A stretch of DNA of 64,000 nucleotides from Vicugna pacos (GCF_048564905.1 NC_133021.1:19569597-19633596), one strand, 5' to 3'; shown: positions 23,612 through 35,879, counted from the first letter of the stretch. Notes: generated by a model from the sequence alone, not told the origin. Made by a program: numbers and translations.

Positions 23612-25720
23612 CTTTAGTGAAAGTTTGATACAAAAGGTAATTATTACTTTATTCATGATAAAGACTTTGTTTTCATTCATTTTGTCATTTGACTCAGAGT
23701 TTGCCCTGATTTCAATTGATTAAAATATTTTTGTGCTTATTTTAATTTTATCATTTCAAGACATTGAAATGTTTGTAAATTCTGCTTCTTTCTGTTTGAG
23801 GAAAAGAAACAGAATTTCCAAACTTTTAAAAAGGCTTTCTTAATGTTGTGCTGTTACATCCACTCTTCTGCATGTGAATGGCAGAGACAGAGAAATAAAA
23901 AGACAAAGGCACAAAATTTGTCCTCTTCTGTCTTTACCACCTAGATTTTGTATTAAACAGTCAGATTTAGAAGATGTCACACCTTGGTGCTTCAGTAACA
24001 GAAAGGGAACAATTTTCTTTCTGTGCTAAAGCTATCCTTTCCCCACTACTTTTTATAATTCTTCTTTCATTTGGATCCTGGGGTATCAAAAAAGTGGTGT
24101 TTAATAAAATATATTAACCCAAGTTTACCAAAAGGAACAGAGTGAAACTGATGAATTGCCAGTTAGTGTGGAATTCTGCAAAAGGAATAATGCTCCCCAA
24201 TTTCACATTCAATAACCATGACCATTTTGTAGCTACAGGGCATAGGAGTAATGAGTGATCTACCTTAGCCCCACTGTCTACTGATAATGGGAACACAACC
24301 AAGAAAGTTTAAGTGATTTGTCCAAAGCCCCTAAAGCAGTGATCTTCAGCATTTCACGGTGTCAAAAGAGATGATACAATTCTATAACACTGAATCTAAT
24401 AAATTACCAAATAAATTCATCAGATTGATCAGATAAGTTAAAAGTGTGACTTTGGCAAAGCTGGTGGCAGGGCTCATCTCCTTTTTCTATTAAAGGAGAA
24501 TACCTTCAGATTTCTGTCTATCTTTCACACTCTTTGCACTCACACAAAAGAACACACACACACATTTAAAAAATCCATTACTAGAAGTAAAGAAAACCAT
24601 TCAGTGCATCTCAAAACTCAAGATTTCTCCTTTGGAGATAAATACTGATTTTTTTTTTTTTTTTTTTTTTTTTGCTGAGGGTTCATACTACCTATATGAT
24701 AAAATCATCATGTAAAAACTTACTACATTTTATTAAATAATACAATGTAAGGGTCTGACTCAACAGAAACACCCAAGAGTGGTGATTCAAGAATATGTGG
24801 GAGCACATGTATTTGTTCTTAAGAATATCTCAAAGTGGCCATGATGGAATTCGAAGTGTTCAGTGATCAGTGAGACAGATAAGCCCGCACTCACTAAAGC
24901 GCAATGAATGGATCAGTTTAGTGAGAGTGTGTGCTTATATCCCTTCTCTCATTCACTGCTTCCTTCCCACTCTATGGAAATGTAAATTTTATTTAAGCCA
25001 ATAGATTAAAAACACAAACAAACAAACAAACCTTGAGCTTATTATACTTCCTAAGCCATTTCACTTGCGTTTATTCTGGCTCAGAAGGTCACGTGCCACA
25101 CAGCTGAATTACTTTCCCACTTCATATGAAAGACTGACACAGAGACTTATGTTGATTAAGGAACCAAACCCAGGAAAATACTTCCCTGAATTCCTGTTAT
25201 TTAGATGGCAGAAATAGTCTGTTTCTACACAACTACACAATTGATTTAGATCACCCCCATTATATACATAAGCTATTTTCATAAGTGGAAAATCAGATCA
25301 GATATGGATCAGAATGGAAGAGATGATTGATAAAGAGAATAACCAGAGTAGCAGCAAAGGAACCTCTACCTCTTTTTGAAGCTGAATTTTCTTTTTCCAA
25401 AGCCAGGAATTCTACTTGTAACGTGCCTACCTCATTCTTAAACCATTGCATATCTTGGTGTAACTCTTTTAGATATACTTTGTTCTGTTACCATTTGATG
25501 GAGAAGAACTCACATCTCCTAATTCGGGGTCCATGATTTTAGAGTTATTAGCACCACAGTTATCTGCAAGCGATGGCTACTGGAGCTGGTCTTGTATTGG
25601 TTTTGTTTTCTTATAAGTATTTGAAACAGCAGACATATTGTGACTTTTTATCTGAATCATGTGTTTCATCTCACTGGAGCGGGAAAGCCACAAGCCAAAA
25701 AGGCTTTTTGGATCACTTAC
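23612..25720 (-). other. Intron 15
   Basis: AT-rich. It holds an (AC)n run at about 24549-24564, a 25-T run at 24649-24673 and an AAAC run near 25010. The T-run may be the reverse-complement tail of a retroposed sequence, but I could not identify one. Confidence 0.55.
24649..24673. repeat. Poly-T tract, 25 bases
   Basis: Uninterrupted run of T in intron 15, with no identifiable SINE next to it. Confidence 0.9.
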
Positions 25721-26461
25721 CTGAGGTGCGTGTCCAGTGTCTGATTTCCAGGGGGCACTCTGGCTCCTTTTTTGTTTTCTTTTCGTAACAAATTCTTGGT
25801 CTTCTTTCACCATAAGTCGGACTTGGTCCCTTACTTCTTTTTCTCTATCATTATAAAAACCCTCCTCATTTTTATTAAAAACATATTCAGTGTCTGGTTT
25901 ATCATTTTAAGTTAACTTATTTTCATTTAAATAAAGTTTTGAAGATGACTGGCAACCATACTTTGCCGAACCAGACTTGGAGTAAGATGGAAAAACATTT
26001 TCAAGACTGGGTTCTTCGTGTTGAGGGAGCGCCTGGGATCCTGCAGAGACAGAGGCTCCAGGCGCATCTTTTTCCTCAGAATCGCATATATTATTTGTCA
26101 TATTGGAAGGTAGTTCCTTTAAGTCACCATGTAGTTCAGAGTTGTCATGTAGTGACTCTGCCTTATGATGAAAAGTAACTTTGCATTTTTCACGGATTTT
26201 ACTGACTTTCTGATTTAACTTCTTTGTGATAAATTTTGTATTATTTTTCCAGTCTAATTTGCCTTTTTTGACCCACATGTCCTCATGCTTCTCCACACAA
26301 GAATGTTTTGAAGATACAGGTACGTCCTTTCTGTCCTGTTCCTTATTCATTCCTGGTTCTCCAGGCATTTTTTGCAGATGCACAGGTGAAAGATTAATCT
26401 GCCTGATTTGACCTTCCGATTTCTTTTCTTTCACAGTGCATGCTTGTAAAACACATGTATC
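25721..26461 (-). pseudogene. Exon 15: large CCDC144-type exon with in-frame TAA
   Basis: A 741-nt, phase 0/0 exon between ACTTAAG and GTAAGTG. It is open from the acceptor for 184 codons (KKSEGQIRQINLSPVHLQK, KLDWKNNTKFITKKLNQK, SSKLYLNENKL). A single TAA lies at 25907-25909. The same frame then reads NDKPDTEYVFNKNEEGF and MVKEDQEFVTKRKQKR to the donor. It is recognised as family sequence by its place, phase and general likeness to CCDC144 and ANKRD18-type exons, not by confident alignment. Confidence 0.75.
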
Positions 26462-27603
26462 CTTAAGTAGTCAAGTACAGATAAAGAAAAATTAGAAAAT
26501 AATTAAAATTTAACAAACTTCTTAATCTATGGCTACTCACAAACTAAGAAGTGAAAAATAACTTGCCTTAGCCTTGAAATAGGAGAAAAATAGGAACTCA
26601 GAAACCTAACTTTGTCACTGTTTGTTTGAACTAAACAATTCATACATGTTAAATCTACCAAGAATTAGAGATTAGGTTTTTAACATTACAAAAGCTTCCT
26701 CACTAAAAAATATTTCACCTCACATACCTTAAATAGTGAGCCCCTCCAGTGCATGTAAAGATTTTTTTAAATAGGACTAATAACTGGAGAATAGGCAAAC
26801 TGTAAATTATTATGTGCCAAAATCAATTAACATCAATCAGAAAGAGGAACAAATTCCTGAATTTTAATGCAAACTATATACTATGATAGTGATCTATCTC
26901 AATATGTATTATCTGCATCCATCCAGGTGTATTATACTCTAATATTCACTAGTGAGAGTGAATAAAAGAATTTTTAATAAGATTTACTGATTTCGTACCC
27001 TGAAATGAAATAAATTAGAAAGGTTTTGTTTGTTCCCTAACAGCAAAGGTCCAATCCTGGAAGGTTTGATTCTCTTCATAGGCAGTTGGGTTGACTCTAT
27101 GACCCCTATTTCTCCCTGATTGTAGATTCTGAAGTCAATTACATAGAGATCACAAGACAGAAGAAATCTTTCATCTTGGCATCAATGACTTGCAATTTGA
27201 AACTGCAAATTTTGGACCACTGGGAATGACTGTTCCTTACATGAAACTTACTCAGTGGCCATCACTGCTATATTGTTTACAATTTCAACTACTTAGTCAC
27301 ATGATTTAATATTTGATATCACCTTCTTTATCATGTGAGGCAGTTATAAAAATGGAAGAAGTAAACAATATTCAGGAAGGTTTTTTGCCTCAATTCCAAG
27401 GATAAAGTTTAACTATAAATTATTATAGACCCTAACAATACTTTAAGCTTTGTAACTAGATAAAATGCTATTAAAAACTAAATATTAAATAATTATTTAT
27501 TGACTCTAAAAATCTAGTTTGAAAGGCAATTTCTTTTGAACTGTGTTATTAAAGCACAGAAAATAATATTAAACCAGAAATTTAAATTTACATTTTTACA
27601 TAC
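26462..27603 (-). other. Intron 14, no recognised feature
   Basis: About 1.1 kb of AT-rich sequence with no exon or nameable repeat. Confidence 0.55.
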
Positions 27604-27677
27604 CTGTGACTGGTTGTTTTCACTTCCATCAAGTCCTTCTTGCTCTTCCTTAGATGTCATTTCTAAGTCTAGGTCTG
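27604..27677 (-). CDS. Exon 14: short linker exon
   Basis: Encodes DLDLEMTSKEEQEGLDGSEN and then NQSQ. This matches ANKRD26 EHDLEVASEEEQEREGSENN followed by QPQ. TTTTTCAG acceptor and GTATGT donor; phase 1 in, phase 0 out. Confidence 0.88.
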
Positions 27678-28079
27678 CTGAAAAATGAATATGCTTAATT
27701 AAAATTAACTACTTAGAACAGCTAGATAAAAGGCATCATCTTTATAAAAACAGATAAAAAAACATTTCATCAATTGACAGTTTAAATTAAGCTTAATCTT
27801 TAGCTGAACAATTACTTTTTTAAGAAATATTTCTAGTTATCTAAAACTTCAACAAAATATTTGGGAAATACTAGATGTTACCAGATTAAAGGCACACAAA
27901 CATTTCAAAGTTTCATTCGCAAATTCATCCACCAGACATGAACAAAGCAAAGAGAAAGAGAACAAAATTTAAAACTACAGTAGAAATATACAAAGTCACA
28001 ATAGACTCAATTCTCTACCTCCTAACTACCTTTTTAACAACATACCAAGCTTCAAGAGCAATGCTATTCATGGTTCCCA

Positions 28080-28385
28080 AAATTACTGTTACTTTTTAAG
28101 CTTTTGTCTTTCCTTAATCTGAAATGTTTCCCTCTATTGTTCTGACAAATTCCTTTTCCTCTTTTAAGACTCAGCCTGCTTTGTGAAGTCCTCCTTGATT
28201 ACAGCTATCTTTCTACAGAGACACAGGGATCTTTTTCCTTGGAGCTACCGTGGTACTTCACAGATTTTTCTAGTGTATCTTCATCAGCTGAGCTGTAAAC
28301 TATTTCTTTACATGTCTATCCTCTTTGCTCCTATGCTGTAGAGGACAAACTCTTAAAAGTACCTTTGTATAAACAGTCTTTGTAT
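28080..28385 (+). repeat. L2 3' end
   Basis: Sense L2 features: TTCCTTTTCCTCTTTTAAGA, TGAAGTCCTCCTTGATTAC, and CTATGCTGTAGAGGACAAAC. Confidence 0.6.
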
Positions 28386-28745
28386 ATTTTACTCAATAAT
28401 TACTTATTGAGCGTCTGCTTTAGCAGTAGGCACTGGAGTTTAAAGAAGAATGTGGATAAAAGGTGTCAGGGATGGCTTTTCTAGAGAGAATGCCTGAGCT
28501 GAGACTTCAACAGTGAGGTCAGCCAGCTTCCCAGGAACGCGGGACAGGAAAGGAAGAGAGCATGCAAGGCTGGGCAGGAAGGGAGAGACGCACATGAGAG
28601 GGTCAATATTTGTGTGAAATACAGGGCAGGTGAGGAGGGCTTCACCAGCAGCTCAGAACACCAGAGCAAAGGACAGACAGAGGGCGCTAGAGATGGAGAG
28701 CCAGGCAGAAGTCAGACCATGAAAGCCTTACCTGTCCCTGTAAGA
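28386..28745 (-). repeat. L2-derived, antisense
   Basis: Starts with ATTACTTATTGAGCGTCTGC and continues with TGCCTGAGCTGAGACTTCAA and ATGAAAGCCTTACC, the reverse complement of L2-type 3' sequence. Confidence 0.55.
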
Positions 28746-30128
28746 TGCCTGGACATTAATATGCTTTAAAGAGTGTTTCATAGTCATGTGTGCATTTGAG
28801 ATAGATCACTCTACGTACTGCAGGAGGGATGAATTTAAAGGGCATAAAAATAAATGGAGGGAGACAAATTTGAAGGCATTGATAATGCAAAAAAAAAAAA
28901 AAAGATGCAGGCTTGAACTGAGGGAATGTTTCCAGAAATATTTAGGATTTAAGATTATCAGGGCCCAGCACAGAATCTTTATTAAATAAATAAATGCATG
29001 ACTACTGGGTCCCTGGAGAACTAGACTCTGTTTATTACTTTATAAAAGATATCAACTGAGAAGAGACATGATCTGCATGAACTATTTTCAGTTGCTTCTA
29101 TTTCTGTTGTAGTTTTTCTGTTTCACATCTTCCCATGTTGAGGGAGCTCATGTAGGTGTCTTAAGTCCTGCTTTCTGGATCTCCCAAGCTCATGAATAAA
29201 CAAGAGCAAACAAGTCACTTGTTTGGTTTAAAAAAACTTTGAGTTTATAGCTTATAGTCACTACTATAGAAGATAATTGAGAGTCTTTTTAAATATGACA
29301 TTAATTCTACAGATAAGGAAAGAAAAGAAGATAAAACTATAGGAGTAGAAAAAATATTGTACGATTTATTACTACAGCTCTGATCATATCACTGATTAAG
29401 GTACTAAATTAATTGATATATAAAGTAGAACACATACTAGATGTGGTTAACCAACAGACTGGGTATCCTAGAAGAACTAGAATTGATATTCCATACATTA
29501 TTTTTAAGTGATAAAGCACTCCTTAAAAACCAATATCCTTTTTGACCGATCAATCCATCAAAAATAATAAAAGAAGCTGATATACTATGTGGACAGTTAA
29601 AAAGGAGGTTCTGTGTAGCAAATTCCCAATGACTGCCACTACTGCTGGGAAAGCCAATTCTAAAATACAGAAAGTCATAGAATATACTAGAAATATTTTG
29701 ATATTTATTTGCAGAGGTGCTTTTTCAGTTACACTGAATATAGCTGTAACTAATGCTTATAAATTCAGAGCTAGATAAAAATGAAGCTAAGAAGCCATAC
29801 TTTGAGAAGGGAATCTTTGGATGTCCACCTTGGTTTCCCAACCAGTCACAAAGCTCTAGACACCATCCTCCTCCTACCCGCTCCCAGGACTGTGCTGAAT
29901 ACTAGTCTGAACGGACTCACTTTCTCCTAACCCTCTTTGCTATTTCATATGCTGCTTTGGTCAGAGGATGAATGTAAATGTCATGCCAAAAGGTACTGTC
30001 TGCTTGTAGGTTGCATAGAAGGAGTAAACACAAAGGCGATCCTGCCACAAAGTGATTTCTGCAAAGTCAGAGTGTGGTGAAGCCACGCACAGGTGGACTA
30101 TGGCTAGCTCTCTGTGCTGCTTTATTAC

Positions 30129-30374
30129 CTTCTTTGCTGTTTCTGTTCTCTGGCAGCTGTGATTCATGCAGGCCACGGAGTGCTGCATTTTCTGACAGAG
30201 ACACGGCTCCAATATTCATCTGGTCTTTATCTACCGGGGCCGTCTGCCTCAGTTCTGTGGGTGCTGACTGGTTTGTGGTCACTGATTGTGATACCAGCAG
30301 ACATTTATCGACTTTCAAGTGCTTGGTTCTTTGACCAGCCACATTATTGGGTCTCCAACTAGTAGAATCCCAGT
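30129..30374 (-). CDS. Exon 13: CCDC144-type linker exon
   Basis: A 246-nt exon between ATTCTTCAG and GTAATAAAG, phase 1/1. It reads DWDSTSWRPNNV, KHLKVDKCLLVSQSV, DKDQMNIGAVSLSENAALR and HESQLPENRNSKE. These match CCDC144A DWHPTNLTLS, KNLKVDDKCPSVSPS, LSGNDTLHDL and CQSQLPENKESKE. Human ANKRD26 lacks this segment, so the gene carries ankyrin repeats together with CCDC144-type exons. Fully open. Confidence 0.87.
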
Positions 30375-31162
30375 CTGAAGAATCCAAAAACAAAGTTTCC
30401 ACTTATTAGAATGTGAATAACAATACAAGCTTGACTAACTTGTACGAATTCTCTTTCCAGAGCAGCAGCCCCACGTCCGCAGCCCCACATCCTCCTCTCC
30501 CCCCAGACACACTGCTCCTTCCCAGCTGGTTGTACTTTACATGTCACTGCTGTTCACATAGGGAACCACTGTCTCTCTTTTTTCTACTTTTAATTCTCGA
30601 GTATTACTTATTTGGATTCACTCACACTCTCTATTAAACAGTCTATATTCCATAAGAGCTTTATGAATAATTATGATTCTTCAACATATGAATTTTTTCA
30701 TTAACAAACTGTATGTCTAACCAGCCATTTACTGGACTTATAAATATGCATGGCAGTACTGTGTCCTAGAGACATGGGCTTTAAGAAAACTTACTGAATG
30801 GTACTACTTTAATTAAATGAGACCGTCTTTCCTCAATGTACCAATATCTTCAGAATTCTTTCCTTAAGGCTTGGATAAACATCATAAATTTATTTAAGAA
30901 AGGATAGCCTTGAGTGACTAATTTTTTCCATATAAAAATAGGATAAGTCTAGGTACAAACTAGACCCAAAGAGTACAGGGTGCCACGAGACAGGAAATAT
31001 GCAGCAAAAATGTTTTCCTTTTTTTAAAAGAATTAAGTTGTCAGATTTAAACTTTTTAAGACAAGTTAAAGAAAAAAAGGTAAGAAATGTAGAAGTGAAT
31101 TTTAAAGCCCATTTCATCACAAGGGTCCCTTTATCATTTCACATCCATGAATCCTGTTTAAA

Positions 31163-31500
31163 ACAGCAGTTCTCACGTGTCATCTGAGAAGCCCTGGAGC
31201 CCCAAGTTCCCTCCATCTAGGGAGTCCACGAGGTCAAAACTATTTTCACAATAATACTGAATGCTATTTTCATTCTCATTCTCCGTTAAGTGTGCAGTGG
31301 AGGTTTCCAGATATATGACATGTGATAACATCATAGCTCTAATGACTAATGGAATGTTTGTGTGTGCTTGTATTTTAAATCTTTCAGTTTTATTTTCTAA
31401 AATACTAAACATCAATAGATACAAACCAGTTAAAAGTTCTTTGGAATTCCCAATAATTTTTAATAGTATAAAAAGAATCCTAAGCTCCAAAACTTTCAGG
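31163..31500. mobile_element. hAT-like non-autonomous DNA transposon remnant
   Basis: Begins CAGTTCTCACGTGTCATC and contains GGTCAAAACTATTTTCACAA and TAATACTGAATGCTATTTTC. It ends with CCTAAGCTCCAAAACTTTCAG. This is the layout of a common mammalian hAT-type family. Exact family not assigned. Confidence 0.55.
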
Positions 31501-31637
31501 GTTATTGTTTTAAAAGATCGTGTCTACCAAATATTAAGGTAGGACTAAATACTTCCATCATTTTTAATAATCAAAGACACCACCCCCTCCCCCCCACACA
31601 CACTGCTAATCAAAACATCCAGTTGGCTTAAGATCTT

Positions 31638-31746
31638 CGGGGTAGGGAAATAGCTCAGTGGTAGAGCACATGCTTAGCATGCACAAGGTCCTGGGTTCAA
31701 TCCCTAGGACCTCCATTAATAAATAAATACAGAAATAAATAAATAT
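31638..31746 (+). mobile_element. Vic-1-type tRNA-derived SINE (camelid)
   Basis: Has an A-box-like TAGCTCAGTGGTAGAGC, then CATGCTTAGCATGC, AGGTCCTGGG, and a B-box-like GGGTTCAATCC, ending GGACCTCC with an AAATA-rich tail. This is the camelid Vic-1 layout. The good preservation suggests a moderately young copy. Confidence 0.85.
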
Positions 31747-32142
31747 GATCAATGTGACAGCACTGAAATAATTAAAGTGAAATATGACTGACATGTTAGC
31801 AAGTGAAGCTTTACCCTATGTAAAGGTCAGAATTCAGTTAAGCATTTTAAAACTCTGGAAAAACCTTAGAACCTAATAATCAATCTCTCAGAATCCCTAA
31901 GAAATATAGGGATTCCAAACTGAGCACTACAGTGTCTCCCAGCATCAATAGAAACATCTGAGTCAAAGCTGACATTTTAAAAAATCTTTTTCTTATGCTT
32001 ATATATTTTTTTAATCATGGATGCCAATAATAACATCTGCCTTATTTATGTCATCTTTCAATTAAATTTGAAAAAATGAAAGGAATTAGGAATAAGAAGA
32101 CTGTACTTCATTTCAGAGTTAAATTTGTATTACAAAATTTAC

Positions 32143-32215
32143 CTGATTTGAATGTTTGTAAATTCTTCATTCCTCCTGTTTTATTAGGAAGAGAATCTTT
32201 CACTCCAACTGCAGG
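32143..32215 (-). CDS. Exon 12: linker exon
   Basis: Encodes PAVGVKDSLPNKTGGMKNLQ then TFKS, matching IEMEDSVPNKAVGMKDVQTSK. ATTCAG acceptor, GTAAATTTT donor; phase 0 in, phase 1 out. Open. Confidence 0.82.
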
Positions 32216-32282
32216 CTGAATGGTTTTTGAAACAAACTGATTAATAATGTACATTTGATACAACCTGTAGCAATAATTCAAG

Positions 32283-32368
32283 GGAGGGAGGGTCTAGCTC
32301 AGTGGCAGAGTGCCTGCTTAGCAGTGCATGAGGTCCTAGGCTAAATTCCCAGTACCCACATTAAAAAA
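32283..32368 (+). mobile_element. Vic-1-type SINE with 11-bp target duplication
   Basis: TCTAGCTCAGTGGCAGAG, TGCTTAGCAGTGCATGAG and a degraded B box, with an A-rich tail. It is flanked by AATAATTCAAG at 32272-32282 and 32369-32379, the target-site duplication. The insertion lies only about 35 bp from the donor of exon 11 and about 60 bp from the acceptor of exon 12. Confidence 0.85.
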
Positions 32369-32401
32369 AATAATTCAAGATAAAAGTATTAAAGTTTTTA
32401 C

Positions 32402-32430
32402 CTTCAAGTGAGGATGCATTTCAGTAGAAT
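32402..32430 (-). CDS. Exon 11: 29-nt microexon
   Basis: Encodes STEMHPHLK, matching SPEKYPNLK in ANKRD26. TTTTAG acceptor and GTAAAAA donor; phase 1 in, phase 0 out, consistent on both sides. Confidence 0.75.
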
Positions 32431-34271
32431 CTAAAAGCCAAAAGGGACACATAATCAATTACATGTAAATATGAAAGCCAACTATCCATTCATGCAGAGT
32501 TAGTACTGAGTGCAATCCTCATGCTTGCTTTGGAAATGAACACATTAGGTTTCGGTGTTTTGTTTTTGAGGGGCAGTTAGGACAGCAACAAGACAGAAAT
32601 ATGAATCCATTATAGATGCTGAATAAAGAACAGGAATATAGGTTTAACAAAACATGCAGTTAAGATTTCAAAAGTACGATTATGTTTCAAATGACTTTAT
32701 AAAATAGAAACGTGCACATATACCAATGCGAACATGCAGCCTGAGGAGGAGAAAAGCCATCTTTAATCAGAAGAACAAATCATGGCTCCAAGAAGACAAA
32801 TGTGAAAGCTGATGGTAAAATGCAACAGCACAGCTTTAATGCGACTGACACCATTAGACTACAAGTATTTATCATGCTCTTCAATTTGTCCTATAATTTA
32901 GGAAGTCCACAGTTGTGATGGCAGTTCATTTGAATGTGCAATTCACTTATCATCAGAGAAAGTGTGATGAATTGATCAGCTTGGATACACACTTGTAGAA
33001 TAATAGCTCATAAAAATATTCATTTTTTTCCATACCCACATGGGCTATTGGTATGCCTACATTTCTTGGATCCTCTAGCCATCAAAGTTTCTTGATCCAC
33101 TCATGCAAGAAAGAATGTATACTGAGTTTTCAGTATTGAAATCTGATGATCAAAAATAAAATATAATTGCCACAGAATTATTAGATATTAAAAGTCTTTT
33201 ATATTTCAAAACCTGTGTAGTATTCACTGAAAAGAACAACTTTAACATTTATGGAATGAACCTTATTAATTTCTTTTGCTTCCTCTAAACACAAGTCTAC
33301 CCTCTGAGCGTGGTCTGAAGAGCGGCAACAAGGGCATCACCTGAGCTTGTTAGAAACGCAGACCCACTGCTCAGAATGTGCACTTTTCACTGGGTGACTG
33401 AGTAAAATTTGAGAAACTCTGGTCTATACCGCGTCTGCTTCTACAGCACTTGGACTTAACTGATCCTTCTGAAATCCAGCCTCACGCGCCTCACTGTAAC
33501 ACTTCCCCAAAAGCTGCATCAGAAGTTGCAGACTTTCCAACGGACTCTTTACCAGGCTCCAGCTCCCCTGACCTCCCCGGATGCACCCTGCTCTCTTCCT
33601 CTTTCCCACTCTTCTGTTGGCCTATGAGACACCATCCTATAAGGCAGCAACACGCTGCATGACATGAAGGTCCAGACATTGAGAGCTGACTACACATGCC
33701 TGTGCTCACCCACGGCAGGTACCCCCAGCTCTGCGTGATCAGGTACCGCAGTCCTCACTGCCTTCCTAATGATCAGGGGGCGGGGGAGTGGAACATTCTG
33801 CTGTGCTTCCCAGACAAGCTTTGGTGCTGGAAGAAGCTCACTTCACATCCATCTCACATTTCAAATACTCTTCTCTTCCTTCATCCAAAGAACTATTCTA
33901 CATTATCACCTCCTGTCAGAGACCCCCCTCCTTTTCCTTCATTTACTCCCCTCCTCCCTGCCTCTCTCATTTTTTGCTCCCTCCTTCTCTTCTCCTGGTT
34001 TCCTGACTGTCCTCAGGTCAAAGAGCATCTTGAAAGAAAACTAACAACTGAGCTCCTCAAACAGCATTCTAGTTTAAACTGTTGCTGATTAAGAAATATA
34101 GGAAATATATAGAAAAACATCCGATAAGATATACAATCTACCTCCTTTTCTCCTCTTTTTTTCTCACTGTACGTTCAACAGGTGATTTTATTTGGCTGAG
34201 AGAATATATCCAAATTCATGTTTTAAATCAACATTCTGTCAAATGACTTTTTTATAAAATACAGTGCTTAC
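32431..34271 (-). other. Intron 10
   Basis: Holds a MER5-like hAT fragment (33308-33422). The C-rich stretch at 33440-34030 has several overlapping open frames but no recognisable protein or repeat. Confidence 0.5.
33308..33422 (-). mobile_element. MER5A-like hAT fragment
   Basis: GCATCACCTGAGCTTGTTAG then AAACGCAGACCCACTGCTCA and TTTGAGAAACTCTGGTC, matching the reverse complement of MER5A. Confidence 0.65.
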
Positions 34272-34365
34272 TTTCTATTTGTCCATTTAATGTATTTTTT
34301 TCTCCTTGACCTGCAGCTCCAGATAACTGATCAACATGGTTTGGTAGTTGAATCTTGGAGGTACT
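34272..34365 (-). CDS. Exon 10: linker exon
   Basis: Encodes LPNHVDQLSGAAGQGEKNTL and NGQIE, matching ANKRD26 QKYVDHLAGAADQKGKNIL then NGQVE. TTTTAACAG acceptor and GTAAGCAC donor; phase 0 in, phase 1 out. Confidence 0.87.
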
Positions 34366-34734
34366 CTGTTAAAATTAATATTAATAATGAGTTGCATAAA
34401 GATTTCCTAATCCCATTCTAAGAAAATACTTGTGTTTCCTACCTTATTATTATTATTTTTAATTTCCTACTTTAAAAGCAATTAGATTTAAAAGCAAGAT
34501 AAGCGTATCCTAGAAACCCAAACATTTAAATAGAAAATTTCATATACACTCTCTAGATCAAGTCTACCTTTTATCTTCAGTTGGCTTTTGACTCTGTAAA
34601 CTGAGCATGGAAATCCAGAGCAAATATTTTCACAGACAAAATACTGACATGTGCAGATTTCAACAAAGAATTAACTTCAAAACACCTAATTCCATTTTGC
34701 ATTCCTCAACAAAAGAAAAGGACTTTTTTTAAAA

Positions 34735-34842
34735 ATGCATATTTTTATATGTATAACTGAATTGCTTTTTTGTACACTTGAAACTATCATTATAAACTGA
34801 CTACACTTCAATAAAAAATAAAATTAAAAATATACATATTTA
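34735..34842 (+). mobile_element. L1 3' end fragment
   Basis: GTATAACTGAATTGC, TGTACACTTGAAACTATC and ACTACACTTCAATAAAAA, the usual end of ungulate L1. Confidence 0.7.
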
Positions 34843-35344
34843 AATATATTCTTTAATAAGTATACGTGCTATAAATTTAAAATGTTTCTTAGGGCAGGTA
34901 TTGTCTTTAGTATTAAAATAACATACTTGGCATGAAAAGAAGCCTTGGAGTCTGTCATGTTGAATATTAACAGAACACTGTGGAAACTGCTACACTTCAG
35001 TAAACAAAGGCTTAGCAGAATCTATTATTTGATAAAACTTTTATTGATAGGAAAAATAGTTGAATAAGGTAGCAAAGTAGAAAGAAAAACATTTATGTTT
35101 AAATTAACAGTAGAAAAATTTTAAATGTAGTTATGCAGCTCTTCAAAAAAGTACCATAAGCTTTACTGTAATACAGGAAGAATAAGAATACTGTTTGTTG
35201 ACCATCCACATGTGCCAGGCCCTTATCATGCACATTCTCTTCTCTACACACAACAACAATAAAAGTGATTCTAAGGACGGACCCACTTGCTGCTTCCTGG
35301 CCACTCCAAGATGCTGGAGTACCGTGATGAGCAGATGGGACCCA

Positions 35345-35660
35345 CTGTTCTCTCTGTCCAGAACATCCCTCCCCTGGGCCTTCTTGTGACTGGCTCCTTC
35401 CTGTCCATCACCTGGCAGCTTTGGTCACACTCAGCTCTTTTCTGACTACCTGAATTCCACCCTTACTCCACCCCAGTCCTAACTACAAACTCCCCCACTG
35501 TTGTCTAACCTAACGCTCTCCACGTTCCTTATATGAAGGCCTTACTGTCCCTGATAAAGGGTTCCTGTTTACTTGTTCTTCTGTTCCTGCCACTACAGCC
35601 TAACCCCTCAGCTGCTACATTCAGTGTCTAACTGCCTGATGCATAGCTGGTGTTCAGGAA
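35345..35660 (+). repeat. L2 fragment
   Basis: CCTGGCAGCTTTGGTCACAC, TGTCCCTGATAAAGG and CTGATGCATAGCTGGTGTTC fit the L2 3' region in sense orientation. Confidence 0.55.
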
Positions 35661-35879
35661 CAGGAATTTATTTAAGGTCAAAACATCTAAAATCCCCAGA
35701 AGGCGTCAAGTACCAAAGCACTATATACCTATCGGAGATGTCCGATAATAGTTTACTGACACTTAACATACCCCAAATGAGAACTCCCCATGCCCGCTCC
35801 AACTTTCCCATTTTATTGTCCTTCAGATTTTAAAAAAGTGTCCTCAACATTTCAGTAGGTCACTAGTGGCCACTGTGAT

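Larger units (their letters stand above)
27678..30128 (-). other. Intron 13
   Basis: Contains two L2 segments in opposite orientations, listed separately. The rest (28760-30128) shows nothing recognisable apart from an A-run near 28891. Confidence 0.55.
30375..32142 (-). other. Intron 12
   Basis: Holds a hAT-like remnant and a Vic-1 SINE, listed separately. Nothing else recognised. Confidence 0.55.

Noticed and set aside
25721-26461. Exon 15 as an independent single-exon gene
   Set aside because: It is bounded by good acceptor and donor sites in phases that fit its neighbours, so it is better explained as an exon of the ankyrin gene.
31638-32368. tRNA genes
   Set aside because: The A- and B-box-like motifs belong to Vic-1 SINEs with A-rich tails, and one has a target duplication. 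They are not functional tRNA genes.
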